64,000 nucleotides of DNA, from positions 1 to 64,000 of the forward strand of contig JAIMBB010000003.1 in the NCBI GenBank assembly GCA_023511655.1, in the 5' to 3' direction. The translations under genes were made by a program, and so were the position numbers. Below, one piece after another: positions 34,477 through 43,009 of the stretch. This DNA is from Anaerolineae bacterium (lineage in GTDB: Bacteria; Chloroflexota; Anaerolineae; J036; Brachytrichaceae). The notes below the pieces were generated by a model. That model was not told where the DNA came from. It was given only the letters and a program-made list of their open reading frames with translations, and searched no databases. Every line of letters starts with the position of its first letter. Within the stretch, counting starts at the first letter, position 1.

Positions 34477-36485
34477 TAGGTCGTCGCGCCGCTCACCTCG
34501 ACGACATGGCTTTCGCCGACGTCCAGATATACCGCATCGAAGTCCTGTGCCTGCAGGACGCTTGCCGGCATGCTCGGCAGGTTGGGCAGGGTGCCAATCG
34601 AACGCGCGGTCTCATCCATGTTGATGAACTCAACTACCTCACCCGGTCGCACGTGCAGGCGTGTTGGTCTGAAGCCCTCTGGCGTGATGACCACGACGTG
34701 ATCGCGAACCCGCGCGGGAATCGGCACGATTCGGCCGAAGGCGCAGTTGGTCTCGCCATCGCACGTCACGCACAGCTTCATCAAATCTCGCACCATGGAG
34801 CGCACATCACCGGTTGTGAACGTACCGGTGAAGGTTCGATCGCCATCCGGGTCGGTGAGCGTGACGACGCCAGTTCCGGGCACCGTCAGCGTGACGGCCG
34901 CAGTCGGGTCGGTGCAGCACACCCGCACGCTCACCGTGTAGGTGGTGCTGGGCGCAAGACGCACATACCAGCCCCAATCGTCGAACCATCCCTGCCAGTG
35001 ACGCGGATGATGGCGAATGGTGCCGCCCGGCCCGACGAACTTGAGGCTGATCGGGTCCCAGGTGAGCGAGCTGTCTACCTTGAGGAGCACCGGCCTGGAG
35101 CTTCGCGGCTGGCCACTGGCATCCTTCGTCTCGGCCCGAATCAAATGGAAGCCATCTTCCAGGTTCACACCAAACGACCAGTCGCCGTTGGCATTGGCGG
35201 TGGTCAAACCAAGCAGCGTATCGCCGACGTAGACGCTAATCGGCGAACCGCCCTGTGCCTTGCCCGTGATTGTGATCGTGCCGGTGCATGTGGCGCCTGA
35301 CACGGGGTAGGTGATGATGGGTGGCAGATACGGCAGCGTCAGTGTCACTGTGGCTGAGTTGTTGGCAGGGTTGACGTCGTCGGTCGCTGTGATCCTGGCG
35401 GTGTTGGTGAGGACCGTGCCGGCCGGCGTGTTGAACCCGACCGCAGTGCGCAGCAAGATGGTGCCGCCTTTCAGGCTGGGCAATTCGCCAACCCCAAACA
35501 CATACGAATCGCCTTCGCGCGTGGGCGTGATGGGCGGCGCGCTGCGCACGAATGTCAGCGTCTGGTTGCTGCTGGGCGTATCCACCACGTTCACGTTCTG
35601 TGCAGTTTGATCACCTAGATTGCCATATGTCACCAACCAGCTTGCTTGCCAGCCGCGCTCGGGCAGGTCGCGATCGGCATGCAGGCGCGCGAACTTGTTT
35701 ACCCCAACTTCGACTCCAGGCACAGGTGTGGGATCCGGCCTGGGCGGCTGTGGTGGATTACCGCGGCAGCCACCGGGAGCAAATGCATATGTCGCGACGC
35801 TCAGTCCGGCCGTACCCACGCGCAGCGTAGCGACGTTCTTCACGCTGCGGTCCCAACCGATGAAGGGCGCCTGGCCAGGCTCGGGACAATTGAGCAGCAT
35901 GACGCTGATGATCACCTTGATCTTCGCGCCGGCGGTGAGCGTGCCCTCCCAACGCACCGTGCCACGCGGACCGATGGTCGGGTCGAAAATAGTGGTCAGG
36001 GGGCTGGCGCTTGGAGTGATGACTACCACTTCTGGCGTGCCGGCCAGCTCGGTCTGGGCCGGCAGCGTGTCGGATAGCACGGCCTGGGCGGCAGCGTTGG
36101 TGTTGTTATGCACGGTAAGCTCATAGGTGAATACATCGCCTGGAGCGAGATTCGGCTTCGCTTCGGCGGTTTTCTTGAGCGACACGATGCGCGGCGATGG
36201 TGGGGGTGGCTTGGGAGGCTTGGGCGGGAAGGGCGGAAACGCAGACGGAATGCCGGCCAGGTGGTCGGTTTGCGCCTGCGCGTTACTCACCGGCGGAGTC
36301 GCCCATCCGGCGCCTACGATCAGAAGGGCGACGGCCAACAGGCTCAGTCGCTGCCGGATCGTCGTCTTTTGGGATGCTGCTGGCACGCTTTGAACACTGC
36401 GCGAGTTCGAGCGCTTGGGGCGATCTTGAGGTAAGCCTTGCAAGAGGCTGTGGCTGATCGAGCAAGTGCGGTCTTTCTTACCCAT
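34398..36485 (-). CDS. secreted DUF11/Ig-repeat protein with cupredoxin-like C-terminus
   Basis: Predicted 695 residues, from the ATG at 36485 with AAGGAG eight bases upstream (an in-frame ATG at 36521 is less favoured). A hydrophobic segment follows a long basic N-terminus (LSLLAVALLIVGAGWA), then a Pro-rich linker. Two DUF11-type domains follow (KTAEAKPNLAPGDVFTYELTVHNNTN; KFARLHADRDLPERG), an Ig/big-type domain (TCTGTITITGKAQGGSPISVYVG), more beta structure and a C-terminal cupredoxin-like domain (VVVITPEGFRPTRLHVRPGEVVEFIN) that lacks the usual His/Cys copper ligands. It ends VYLPMVRR, a tail type frequent in secreted Chloroflexota proteins. Surface adhesion or structure is likely. Confidence 0.75.
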   Translation of the reverse strand: MGKKDRTCSISHSLLQGLPQDRPKRSNSRSVQSVPAASQKTTIRQRLSLLAVALLIVGAGWATPPVSNAQAQTDHLAGIPSAFPPFPPKPPKPPPPSPRIVSLKKTAEAKPNLAPGDVFTYELTVHNNTNAAAQAVLSDTLPAQTELAGTPEVVVITPSASPLTTIFDPTIGPRGTVRWEGTLTAGAKIKVIISVMLLNCPEPGQAPFIGWDRSVKNVATLRVGTAGLSVATYAFAPGGCRGNPPQPPRPDPTPVPGVEVGVNKFARLHADRDLPERGWQASWLVTYGNLGDQTAQNVNVVDTPSSNQTLTFVRSAPPITPTREGDSYVFGVGELPSLKGGTILLRTAVGFNTPAGTVLTNTARITATDDVNPANNSATVTLTLPYLPPIITYPVSGATCTGTITITGKAQGGSPISVYVGDTLLGLTTANANGDWSFGVNLEDGFHLIRAETKDASGQPRSSRPVLLKVDSSLTWDPISLKFVGPGGTIRHHPRHWQGWFDDWGWYVRLAPSTTYTVSVRVCCTDPTAAVTLTVPGTGVVTLTDPDGDRTFTGTFTTGDVRSMVRDLMKLCVTCDGETNCAFGRIVPIPARVRDHVVVITPEGFRPTRLHVRPGEVVEFINMDETARSIGTLPNLPSMPASVLQAQDFDAVYLDVGESHVVEVSGATTYYDVQNGEHKVTLSVGGGVYLPMVRR

Positions 36486-36808
36486 ATGGCAAACTCCTTG
36501 ATGCGCCTGAGGTGGCTTCACTCGAAGGCCGCCTCAGGCCCTCACTTTCGACTACCCGAGATGCCAACGGCGGTAAGCTCTGGCCGACCATCGGCGAGGG
36601 TCGGCGGGCCGCCTCCGGCCGTGCCGACAACCGTGGGCAACTGACTTTACACCTTCATGACGCGTTGAGGTGCACGGAGGTACGCCAGCTTACCCTATGG
36701 TTGAGCTACGGCTGCGAGCGTGGAATGCTGACTGCGATCCCTGGCTTGTAGTCGGTACGTGGGCGTTAGGCAGGCCGTATCTCCGCGGCGACAATTCCGT
36801 CTGACTCG
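36486..36808 (-). other. gene-free leader region of the DUF11 gene
   Basis: This 323-base stretch has no gene. On the minus strand it would be the 5' leader of the DUF11 gene. It contains a strong hairpin at 36505-36539 (GCCTGAGG pairing CCTCAGGC plus inner GGC/GCC) about 8 bases before the ribosome site, and a second (GCCGACC/GGTCGGC) further up. These could regulate translation; I do not recognise a known riboswitch consensus. The other end holds the promoter side of the sigma-factor remnant. Confidence 0.4.
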
Positions 36809-37210
36809 GTGGGCAGCATAGCGGATAGGCGATCGTCGCTCGAGCGCGTCCGCGCGTTCGACCCGGCTGGGCTGGCAGAAGTGTATGATACTTTCAGCCC
36901 GGCAGTCTATCGCCATGCCTAGCAACTGCTCGGTGATGCCACGCTGGCGGAGGAGTGCGTGACAGATGCGTTTGGCCGGTTGCTTGATATACTTGAAGCC
37001 AGCGGTGGCCTCACCGATTACTCGAAGGCCTACGTGTACCACATCGCCCACAACTGGATCACCGACTACTACCGCCACGCTCGATATTCGAACGTTTCGC
37101 TCGACGCGGACCCCGTGGGTGCGGTCAAGGCGCTGCAACATCGCGCGCCTGCCGCGTTGCGTCGCGTGATGGTTCACGTCATCATGGACGAGGGGGTGAA
37201 ATGGCCATGA
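36809..37210 (+). pseudogene. broken ECF sigma factor gene
   Basis: From GTG 36809 the frame reads RVRAFDPAGLAEVYDTFSPA then VYRHA, stops at TAG 36920, then continues QLLGDATLAEECVTDAFGRL, YVYHIAHNWITDYYRHARY. This is sigma region 2 of an ECF factor (CVTDAF, HNWITDYYR). After SLDADP it jumps to VGAVKALQHRAPAALRR, the last helix of region 4.2, so about 50-60 residues of region 4 are deleted. With a stop in region 2 and region 4 lost, the product cannot work. The following DUF5667 gene overlaps its stop (ATGA at 37207), the standard pair. Confidence 0.75.
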
Positions 37211-37830
37211 GTCGCCGATCGGAAGAGCCGACCCCTCTCGACCCTGGGCTGGAAGCCGCGCTGGATAAATTGAACCGCGTCCCGCCGCGCGATCCACAGG
37301 CAGCAGTGCGTGGGCGGGCTGCGTTTCTGGCCCAGGCGCAGGCGATGCGCACGTCGGCCGGCTCGCACACCTCAACGCACACACCGGCCCTGCCGACCCG
37401 GTCCATACTTCGGCTACTGTGCCTGGCCCTGGCAGCGATTGGCGCGCTCATTGTGGCCGGCGCCATCGCCATGTTGGCGGCCCAGGCCAGTCAGCCCAAC
37501 GACGCGCTCTATCCCGTGAAATTGCTCAGCGAAGAAGCCCGCTTGGCGCTGACTTTCGACGAGCGCCGTCAACTGGATTTGTTGCTCGAGTTCTCGAATC
37601 GTCGGCTGGCCGAGTTGCAATCGGCGAAAGAAGGCGCAGCGACACTGCGCGATGTCTTCGTGTGCTTGGAGAAGCATGTGAGCCAGGCCGCCAAGATCGC
37701 GGCCCGGCTCGGTGATGTGGACGCCGGCCAGGCCGAATCGCTCATGCAAATCCGGGATCGCACTGAACGCCTGCGGCGCATGATGCAGCAGCCCCAAGGC
37801 GACGCCTCTTCCGGCCGCGCCAGCCCCTGA
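37207..37830 (+). CDS. DUF5667-type membrane protein (sigma-associated)
   Basis: A 207-residue protein. Residues 1-60 are cytoplasmic and basic, followed by a membrane helix (LRLLCLALAAIGALIVAGAIAML) and an outer domain (DALYPVKLLSEEARLALTFDERRQLDLLLEFSNRRLAEL), typical of DUF5667 proteins found next to ECF sigma factors in Chloroflexota. It may be an anti-sigma-like or envelope stress protein. The ATG at 37207 overlaps the sigma remnant's stop; an alternative start is 37201. It seems intact although its sigma partner is broken. Confidence 0.7.
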   Translation: MSRRSEEPTPLDPGLEAALDKLNRVPPRDPQAAVRGRAAFLAQAQAMRTSAGSHTSTHTPALPTRSILRLLCLALAAIGALIVAGAIAMLAAQASQPNDALYPVKLLSEEARLALTFDERRQLDLLLEFSNRRLAELQSAKEGAATLRDVFVCLEKHVSQAAKIAARLGDVDAGQAESLMQIRDRTERLRRMMQQPQGDASSGRASP

Positions 37831-37914
37831 TCCGCCCCACGGCTGCCAGGGGGCTTTCTCCGCACGGTCGCCGTCCGCGTCTCACACCGATGCTGTGGGC
37901 ATCGTTAGGTTGGC

Positions 37915-39207
37915 TCAGCCGCGTACTAGCACCTGGCTGGAGCAGTGCGGGCCGCCATAGCCGCCAGTGAGGGCGTCGAAAGCGATGCGGTGAACTTCTA
38001 CGCCTGCTTCGCGCAGGCGCTGCAAAAATGGCTCTCCGGCGCGCGCCACGGCGATGAGCTTGCGCGGCGCGATCAGCAAGCCATTGGCAGCGAAGTGTTC
38101 CTGCTCGGCCTTGCTGAATGGGACGACGCGGATGCCTTTCTCCTTGAGGTAGCGCGAGAACAGCATGGTGCGCGTCAGCGCGTAGGCGAAGTCCGTCGGC
38201 GTGCCCTGCGGTGCATACACCTTCACCGCCGGCTCGGCGTCGCCGTCCAGACGGGTATCCACGCAGATGGCCAGGTCGCGGTCGAGCATGGCGAAATAGG
38301 TGTCGAGGTGCATCTCGTCCATGCCCATGCGCGGGTCTTCGACCACGGCGACTTCGACGTAGCCGTAGACGCGCTGTGCCAGACACTGTTGAATGCCATC
38401 CTCGTTGGTTAGCAACCCCTGGCCTTGCAGCACGAAGTCGCCACAAGGGATGAAGTCGCCTCCCTCCAGCGTTCCGGGCGCCTGCACGCGATAGATCGGC
38501 CGGATGCCGAGCACCTCCAGCGCGTAAGCCGCCAGGTCGTTCTCGGCGGCGCGCTGAGCCAGCTTCAGGCGGGTGATCACTACGCCGGCGCGCGTGGTGA
38601 TCAGCGGATCGCGGGTGTAGTAGGGGCTGAGGGGCGCGAGCGTGAATCGCGTCTTGAAGCGCGTGGTCGTGTCCAGGGAAGCATCGTCGCGGGCGACTTG
38701 CAGCGTGGGGCGCAGCATTAACACATCCACCAGGCTGCCAGCGTCCAGCGCGTTCAGCGCTGCGTCGAGCTGCGTCATGACGCCGGCGCGTTCCTCGTCC
38801 GTCAGTTGCGCGTCGAAGTCAAACGTCACCGCCTGATGTGCCCACTGCACCAGCCTCGCGCGATCCGCTTGGGTCAGCAGCTCGCGCAGGTCAATCACCT
38901 GCGCGCCATGCGTTTCGAGGGCGCGGCGGTAGGCGCGGTGCTCCTCGCGCCCCCGAGTCAACGAGAAGGGAAACAGAAAGTTGGCCGCGTCGGTATGCAG
39001 AATGGAGAATAACGTCTCAATGCCCGGCTCGCACATCAGCACGATACGCGCCGGTAGCCATTCGGCCGGCTGCGAAGGGATGAATGGCCGGGGATGAGGC
39101 GTTGAGAATTGAGCGTTGGAGATTGAAGATGGGCTTGACAACATGGATGAGGTCGGTGGATAGGAATAGAGAATGTTCCGGCGGAATGGTCTTTGGCGAT
39201 ATGCCAA
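37915..39207 (-). CDS. arginine deiminase/amidinotransferase-family enzyme
   Basis: A 430-residue guanidino-modifying enzyme of the ADI fold. Visible active-site features: APGTLEGGDFIPCGDF (Asp), DEMHLDTYFAMLD (His/Asp), and the nucleophile Cys in GGYGGPHCSSQVLV near the C-terminus. These hydrolyse arginine or related compounds to citrulline and ammonia. The ORF opens at TTG 39207 with AGGAG eight bases upstream, but the first 45 residues are low-complexity and not conserved (encoded partly by AT-rich repeat); a start further in, for example ATG 39144, cannot be excluded. No ornithine carbamoyltransferase or carbamate kinase is adjacent. Confidence 0.8.
   Translation of the reverse strand: MAYRQRPFRRNILYSYPPTSSMLSSPSSISNAQFSTPHPRPFIPSQPAEWLPARIVLMCEPGIETLFSILHTDAANFLFPFSLTRGREEHRAYRRALETHGAQVIDLRELLTQADRARLVQWAHQAVTFDFDAQLTDEERAGVMTQLDAALNALDAGSLVDVLMLRPTLQVARDDASLDTTTRFKTRFTLAPLSPYYTRDPLITTRAGVVITRLKLAQRAAENDLAAYALEVLGIRPIYRVQAPGTLEGGDFIPCGDFVLQGQGLLTNEDGIQQCLAQRVYGYVEVAVVEDPRMGMDEMHLDTYFAMLDRDLAICVDTRLDGDAEPAVKVYAPQGTPTDFAYALTRTMLFSRYLKEKGIRVVPFSKAEQEHFAANGLLIAPRKLIAVARAGEPFLQRLREAGVEVHRIAFDALTGGYGGPHCSSQVLVRG
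39101..39133. repeat. AT-rich GAGAATTGAG-type repeat (inverse of TTCTCAATT)
   Basis: A tract of GTTGAGAATTGAGCG followed by GGAGATTGAAGATGGG, the reverse-complement form of the repeats at 14863 and 24661. It encodes part of the poorly conserved N-terminus of the arginine-deiminase gene. Confidence 0.4.
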
Positions 39208-39228
39208 TTATCTAACTCCTGTGGTTGC

Positions 39229-39265
39229 ATTGGGTGGGCGAAGGCATTGCCTTCGCCCACCCAAT
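39229..39265. repeat. perfect REP-like palindrome (GTGGGCGAAGGC type)
   Basis: Bases 39229-39245 pair perfectly with 39249-39265 (17 bp, 3-base loop). It contains the same GGGTGGGCGAAGGC core as 30753. It sits between the arginine-deiminase and TsaD genes, divergent promoters around it, and so may influence both. Confidence 0.65.
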
Positions 39266-39307
39266 CCAATGCTTCCGCTCACGCCCCCATTCCTCCACCC
39301 TCCAACC

Positions 39308-39313
39308 TATAAT
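39308..39313 (+). promoter_or_regulatory. putative -10 element of tsaD
   Basis: A perfect TATAAT eight bases before GTG 39322, with no Shine-Dalgarno between; consistent with leaderless initiation. No -35 consensus at 17 bases. Confidence 0.45.
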
Positions 39314-39321
39314 CGCCTGCC

Positions 39322-40413
39322 GTGCCCGTGCGCATTCTAGCCATCGAAACCTCCTGCGATGAGACCGCTGCCGCGGTGATTGACGATGGCCGGTTCATCC
39401 GGTCGAACGTCGTCGCCTCGCAGATGGAGCTGCATCGCCGCTACGGGGGCGTGTTCCCAGAAATGGCGTCGCGGGCGCACGTTGAGGCCATCGCCCCGGT
39501 CATAGATGCTGCGATGACCGAGGCCAAGGCGAGCTGGGATTCGCTGCGCGCCGTCGCCGTGACGAAGGGACCAGGGTTGCCCGGTTCGCTGGTCGTCGGC
39601 GTGAATGCCGCTAAGGGCATTTGCCTAGCGCGTGATCTACCGTTGATCGGGGTGAATCACCTGGAAGGGCACATCTACGCGCACTGGTTGGAGACGACCG
39701 AGTCGCCGGCGCCGTCCGCGCCGCAGGTGCGCCGCGTGCTGCATTCGGAGACGCCCTTCCCGTTGCTGGCGCTGATCATCTCCGGCGGGCATACCGAGCT
39801 GGTGCTGATGCACAATCATGGACGCTATCAGCTCCTCGGCCACACGGTGGACGACGCTGTGGGCGAGGCCTTCGACAAAGTAGCGCGCCTGCTGGGGTTG
39901 GGCTATCCGGGTGGGCCGGCCGTCCAGCGCGCGGCCGAATCCGGCGATCCGCGTCGCTTTCAGTTCTCTCGCCCGCGAGTATCGCTGGGCGCGCGCACGG
40001 TGCGCGTCGCCAACGATGCGTATATGTTCTCCTTCAGCGGCGCCAAGACGCATGCGCTGCGGCTGGCGCAGGAACACGGGGGCGGGAACGGTCGGCCACT
40101 CGATCGCGCGCTGGTCAACGACATCGCCGCATCTTTCCAGGATGCTGTGACGGACTGGTTGGTGGAGAAGACGGCGCGGGCAGCCGAGGCCTTCGACGTG
40201 AACGCGGTGTTGGTGGGTGGTGGCGTGTCAGCTAACAAACTGCTGCGCGAGAAGATGCGCGCCCGCTTCGGCGCGGCGGTATCGTTCCCGCCGCTCTACT
40301 TGTGCACCGACAACGCGGCGATGATCGGCGCAGCCGGCTACTATGCCTTCCTGCGCGGCGTGCGCGACGATCTCGCCATGGACGTGGCGCCGGATTTGAA
40401 GCTCGGAGATTAA
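39322..40413 (+). CDS. tsaD: tRNA N6-adenosine threonylcarbamoyltransferase TsaD
   Basis: A 363-residue Kae1/TsaD protein with ILAIETSCDETAAAV, the metal-binding HLEGHIYAH, LLALIISGGHTELVL, DDAVGEAFDKVARLLGLGYPGGP, FSGAKTHALR, VGGGVSANKLLRE and CTDNAAMIGAAGYY. It transfers threonylcarbamoyl from the adenylate to A37 of ANN-decoding tRNAs, together with TsaB and TsaE, which are not in the window. The start is GTG 39322. GatB follows 78 bases later, so both translation-fidelity genes may share transcription. Confidence 0.93.
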   Translation: MPVRILAIETSCDETAAAVIDDGRFIRSNVVASQMELHRRYGGVFPEMASRAHVEAIAPVIDAAMTEAKASWDSLRAVAVTKGPGLPGSLVVGVNAAKGICLARDLPLIGVNHLEGHIYAHWLETTESPAPSAPQVRRVLHSETPFPLLALIISGGHTELVLMHNHGRYQLLGHTVDDAVGEAFDKVARLLGLGYPGGPAVQRAAESGDPRRFQFSRPRVSLGARTVRVANDAYMFSFSGAKTHALRLAQEHGGGNGRPLDRALVNDIAASFQDAVTDWLVEKTARAAEAFDVNAVLVGGGVSANKLLREKMRARFGAAVSFPPLYLCTDNAAMIGAAGYYAFLRGVRDDLAMDVAPDLKLGD

Positions 40414-40491
40414 ATTTCGGCGATTGGTGAGCGGTCATGAGCGTCATGGCCGATCCTCACTGTAATCCAATCTCACTATCGGTCACGAAGT

Positions 40492-41997
40492 ATGGAATAT
40501 GAAGTCGTCATCGGCATGGAGACCCATGTCGAGCTGGATACCAACAGCAAGATGTTCTGCGCGTGCAGCGCGCGCTTCTTCGGTGCCGAGCCGAACGTCA
40601 ACGTGTGCCCGGTGTGCCTGGGCATGCCCGGCGCGCTGCCGGTCATCAACAAGCGCGCCGTGGAGTTCGCCATCATGGTCGGCCTGGCGCTCAACTGCAA
40701 GATCGCTCGACATACCTTCTGGGAGCGCAAGTCATACTGGTACCCCGACCTGCCCAAGGGCTATCAAATTTCGCAGTATCAGTATCCCCTGGCTTACGAT
40801 GGTTGGATCGAGGTGGATGTGCGCGACCTGAGCACCGGCAACTGGACTGAGGAAAGCACGCGCAAGCGCATCCGCATCCGCCGCGCCCATCTGGAGGAAG
40901 ACACAGGCAAGCTCACGCACGTCGGCGATAAGTCGTATGTGGATTACAACCGCAGCGGCGTGCCATTGCTGGAGATCGTGACCGAGCCGGATATTCGCAG
41001 CGCCGACGAAGCGTACGCCTACCTCAGCGCGTTGCAGCAGATCGTGCGCTACCTGGGCGTGAGCACCGGCGACATGGAGAAGGGCGCCATGCGCTGCGAG
41101 CCGAACATGAGCCTGCGTCCAAGGGGCAGCACAGACTTCGGCGTAAAGGTAGAGATTAAAAACCTCAACTCGTTGCGCGCCGTGCGCGATGCCATCGCCT
41201 ATGAAATCCGCCGGCAGATGGCGTTGCTGGAACGCGGCGAGGCCGTGCGTCAGGTGACGTTGGGCTGGGATGAGGCGCGCGGCGTGACGGTGGTGCAGCG
41301 CGAAAAGGAGAGCGCGCACGACTATCGCTACTTCCCCGAGCCCGACCTGCCGCCGCTGGAGGTAGAGGAGGCGTGGTTGGACGCGCTGCGCCAGCGCGCC
41401 CCCGAACTGGCGCTGGCACGGCAAGATCGCTACCGGCGCGACTTTGGCCTGAGCGCATACGACGCCACGCAGTTGACGAGCGACCGCGCCGTGGCCGAGT
41501 GGTTCGAGCAAGTGGTGACTTGCGCCGCCGACTCCGCGCCGGCCGACATTGTCCGCGCGCGCGCCAAAGCCGCCGCCAACTGGATTCAGACCGAGGTGTT
41601 CCGGCTGATGAAGGCGCGCAGCACACCGCTGGCCGACATCGCAACGGTCAAGGTGCAGCCGGGGCAGCTCTTCCAGCTCATCAGCCTGGTGGAAAGCCAG
41701 ACGATCAACACCAACACCGCCAGGCAAATCTTCGAGGAAATGTTCGACACCGGCGCCGATCCGCGCGCCATCGTCGAATCCAGGGGGCTGGCCCAGGTGA
41801 GCGACGAAGGTGCGCTGCGCGCGGTCGTCGCCCAGGTGATCGATGCACATCCTGACCAGGTCCGCCAGTTCCTCGGCGGCCAGGAGAAGGTGTTCGGATT
41901 CCTGGTGGGCCAGGCGATGAAGGCGACGAAGGGCAAGGGAAATGCGCAGTTGATTAACCGCCTGCTGCGCGAGGCGCTGGAGGGGCGACGCGCGTAG
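40492..41997 (+). CDS. gatB: aspartyl/glutamyl-tRNA amidotransferase subunit B
   Basis: A 501-residue Gat[114 protein letters not shown] and the C-terminal YqeY-like domain. Cys residues at FCAC and CPVC may bind zinc, as in other GatB. Subunits A and C are absent here. It is full-length. The next gene starts ten bases downstream. Confidence 0.93.
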   Translation: MEYEVVIGMETHVELDTNSKMFCACSARFFGAEPNVNVCPVCLGMPGALPVINKRAVEFAIMVGLALNCKIARHTFWERKSYWYPDLPKGYQISQYQYPLAYDGWIEVDVRDLSTGNWTEESTRKRIRIRRAHLEEDTGKLTHVGDKSYVDYNRSGVPLLEIVTEPDIRSADEAYAYLSALQQIVRYLGVSTGDMEKGAMRCEPNMSLRPRGSTDFGVKVEIKNLNSLRAVRDAIAYEIRRQMALLERGEAVRQVTLGWDEARGVTVVQREKESAHDYRYFPEPDLPPLEVEEAWLDALRQRAPELALARQDRYRRDFGLSAYDATQLTSDRAVAEWFEQVVTCAADSAPADIVRARAKAAANWIQTEVFRLMKARSTPLADIATVKVQPGQLFQLISLVESQTINTNTARQIFEEMFDTGADPRAIVESRGLAQVSDEGALRAVVAQVIDAHPDQVRQFLGGQEKVFGFLVGQAMKATKGKGNAQLINRLLREALEGRRA

Positions 41998-42007
41998 CGC
42001 CAGGCCC

Positions 42008-43009
42008 GTGAGCTTCTTCGAGCGGCTGCAACCGGTCATCATCCTGGGAGCGGTCTTCGCCGGCCTGGGGCTGGGGCAACTGCCTGGGCTGGCCGAACCG
42101 GCCGGCGCGCTGATTTTGCCCCTGTTGATCGCGATGCTGACCGGCGCCTTTCTACACGTGCCGCTGCGTCAAATCGGGGGTGCGCTGCGTCACCGCAGGT
42201 TCGCTATGCTCAGCCTGGCGATCAACTTCGCCTGGACGCCGCTGCTGGCCTGGCTGTTGGGCTGGCTCTTCCTGCGCGATCAGCCGGCGCTGTGGATCGG
42301 CCTGCTGATGTTGCTGGTGACGCCCTGCACCGACTGGTATCTGGTGTTCACCAGCATCGCCCGCGGCAACCTGCCGTTGAGCATGGCGCTGCTGCCGGTG
42401 AACCTGGCGCTGCAACTGATCTTGCTGCCTTTGTATCTCCTGGTGCTCGCCGGCGCAGTGATCCCGCTGGACGCGCAGCGCATTGCCGGGGGCATGGCGC
42501 AGGTGTTGGCGTTGCCGCTGGTGACGGCGGCGGCGCTGCGCTGGGTTGCCCAACGCGCACGCGGCGAAGGCTGGTTGGAAGCGCAGGCGTTGCCGGCGGT
42601 TCAGGCGGGGCAGATGGCCTGTCTGACGCTGGCCATCGTCGCCATGTTCGCTTCGCAAGGCGCGTTGATTGCCCAGGACCCGGCTGTGCCTTTGCGGCTG
42701 TTGGCGCCGCTGCTGGCCTTCTTTGCCATCAACATGACCCTCGGCCTGAGCCTGGGTCGCATACTTCGGCTGCGCTATGCAGACCTCGCTTCGCTATGCT
42801 GCACAATTCTGGCGCGCAACTCGCCGGTGGCTCTGACTGTGGCGCTGGTTGCCTTTCCCGACCAGCCGCTGATCGCCCTCGTCCTGGTGATCGGCCCGCT
42901 GATTGAGCTGCCGGTCTTGGGGATAGCGTCGCAGATCCTGTTGCGGGTTCGCGCCGGCGGGGCTTACGGCGCGCCGTTCGGCGAGCCAGGTTCCTGCTTG
43001 CCGAAGTAG
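42008..43009 (+). CDS. ACR3/bile-acid:sodium symporter-superfamily permease
   Basis: A 333-residue protein with about ten hydrophobic helices (LILPLLIAMLTGAFLH, FAWTPLLAWLLGWLFL, LLMLLVTPCTDWYLVFTSIARG). The TPCTDW segment and C-x-motif region resemble arsenite (ACR3) and related carriers, but no ars regulator or reductase is near. It may export an organic or arsenic anion; the substrate is unproved. It begins ten bases after gatB and its 3' end overlaps the convergent amidohydrolase by 46 bases. Confidence 0.75.
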   Translation: MSFFERLQPVIILGAVFAGLGLGQLPGLAEPAGALILPLLIAMLTGAFLHVPLRQIGGALRHRRFAMLSLAINFAWTPLLAWLLGWLFLRDQPALWIGLLMLLVTPCTDWYLVFTSIARGNLPLSMALLPVNLALQLILLPLYLLVLAGAVIPLDAQRIAGGMAQVLALPLVTAAALRWVAQRARGEGWLEAQALPAVQAGQMACLTLAIVAMFASQGALIAQDPAVPLRLLAPLLAFFAINMTLGLSLGRILRLRYADLASLCCTILARNSPVALTVALVAFPDQPLIALVLVIGPLIELPVLGIASQILLRVRAGGAYGAPFGEPGSCLPK

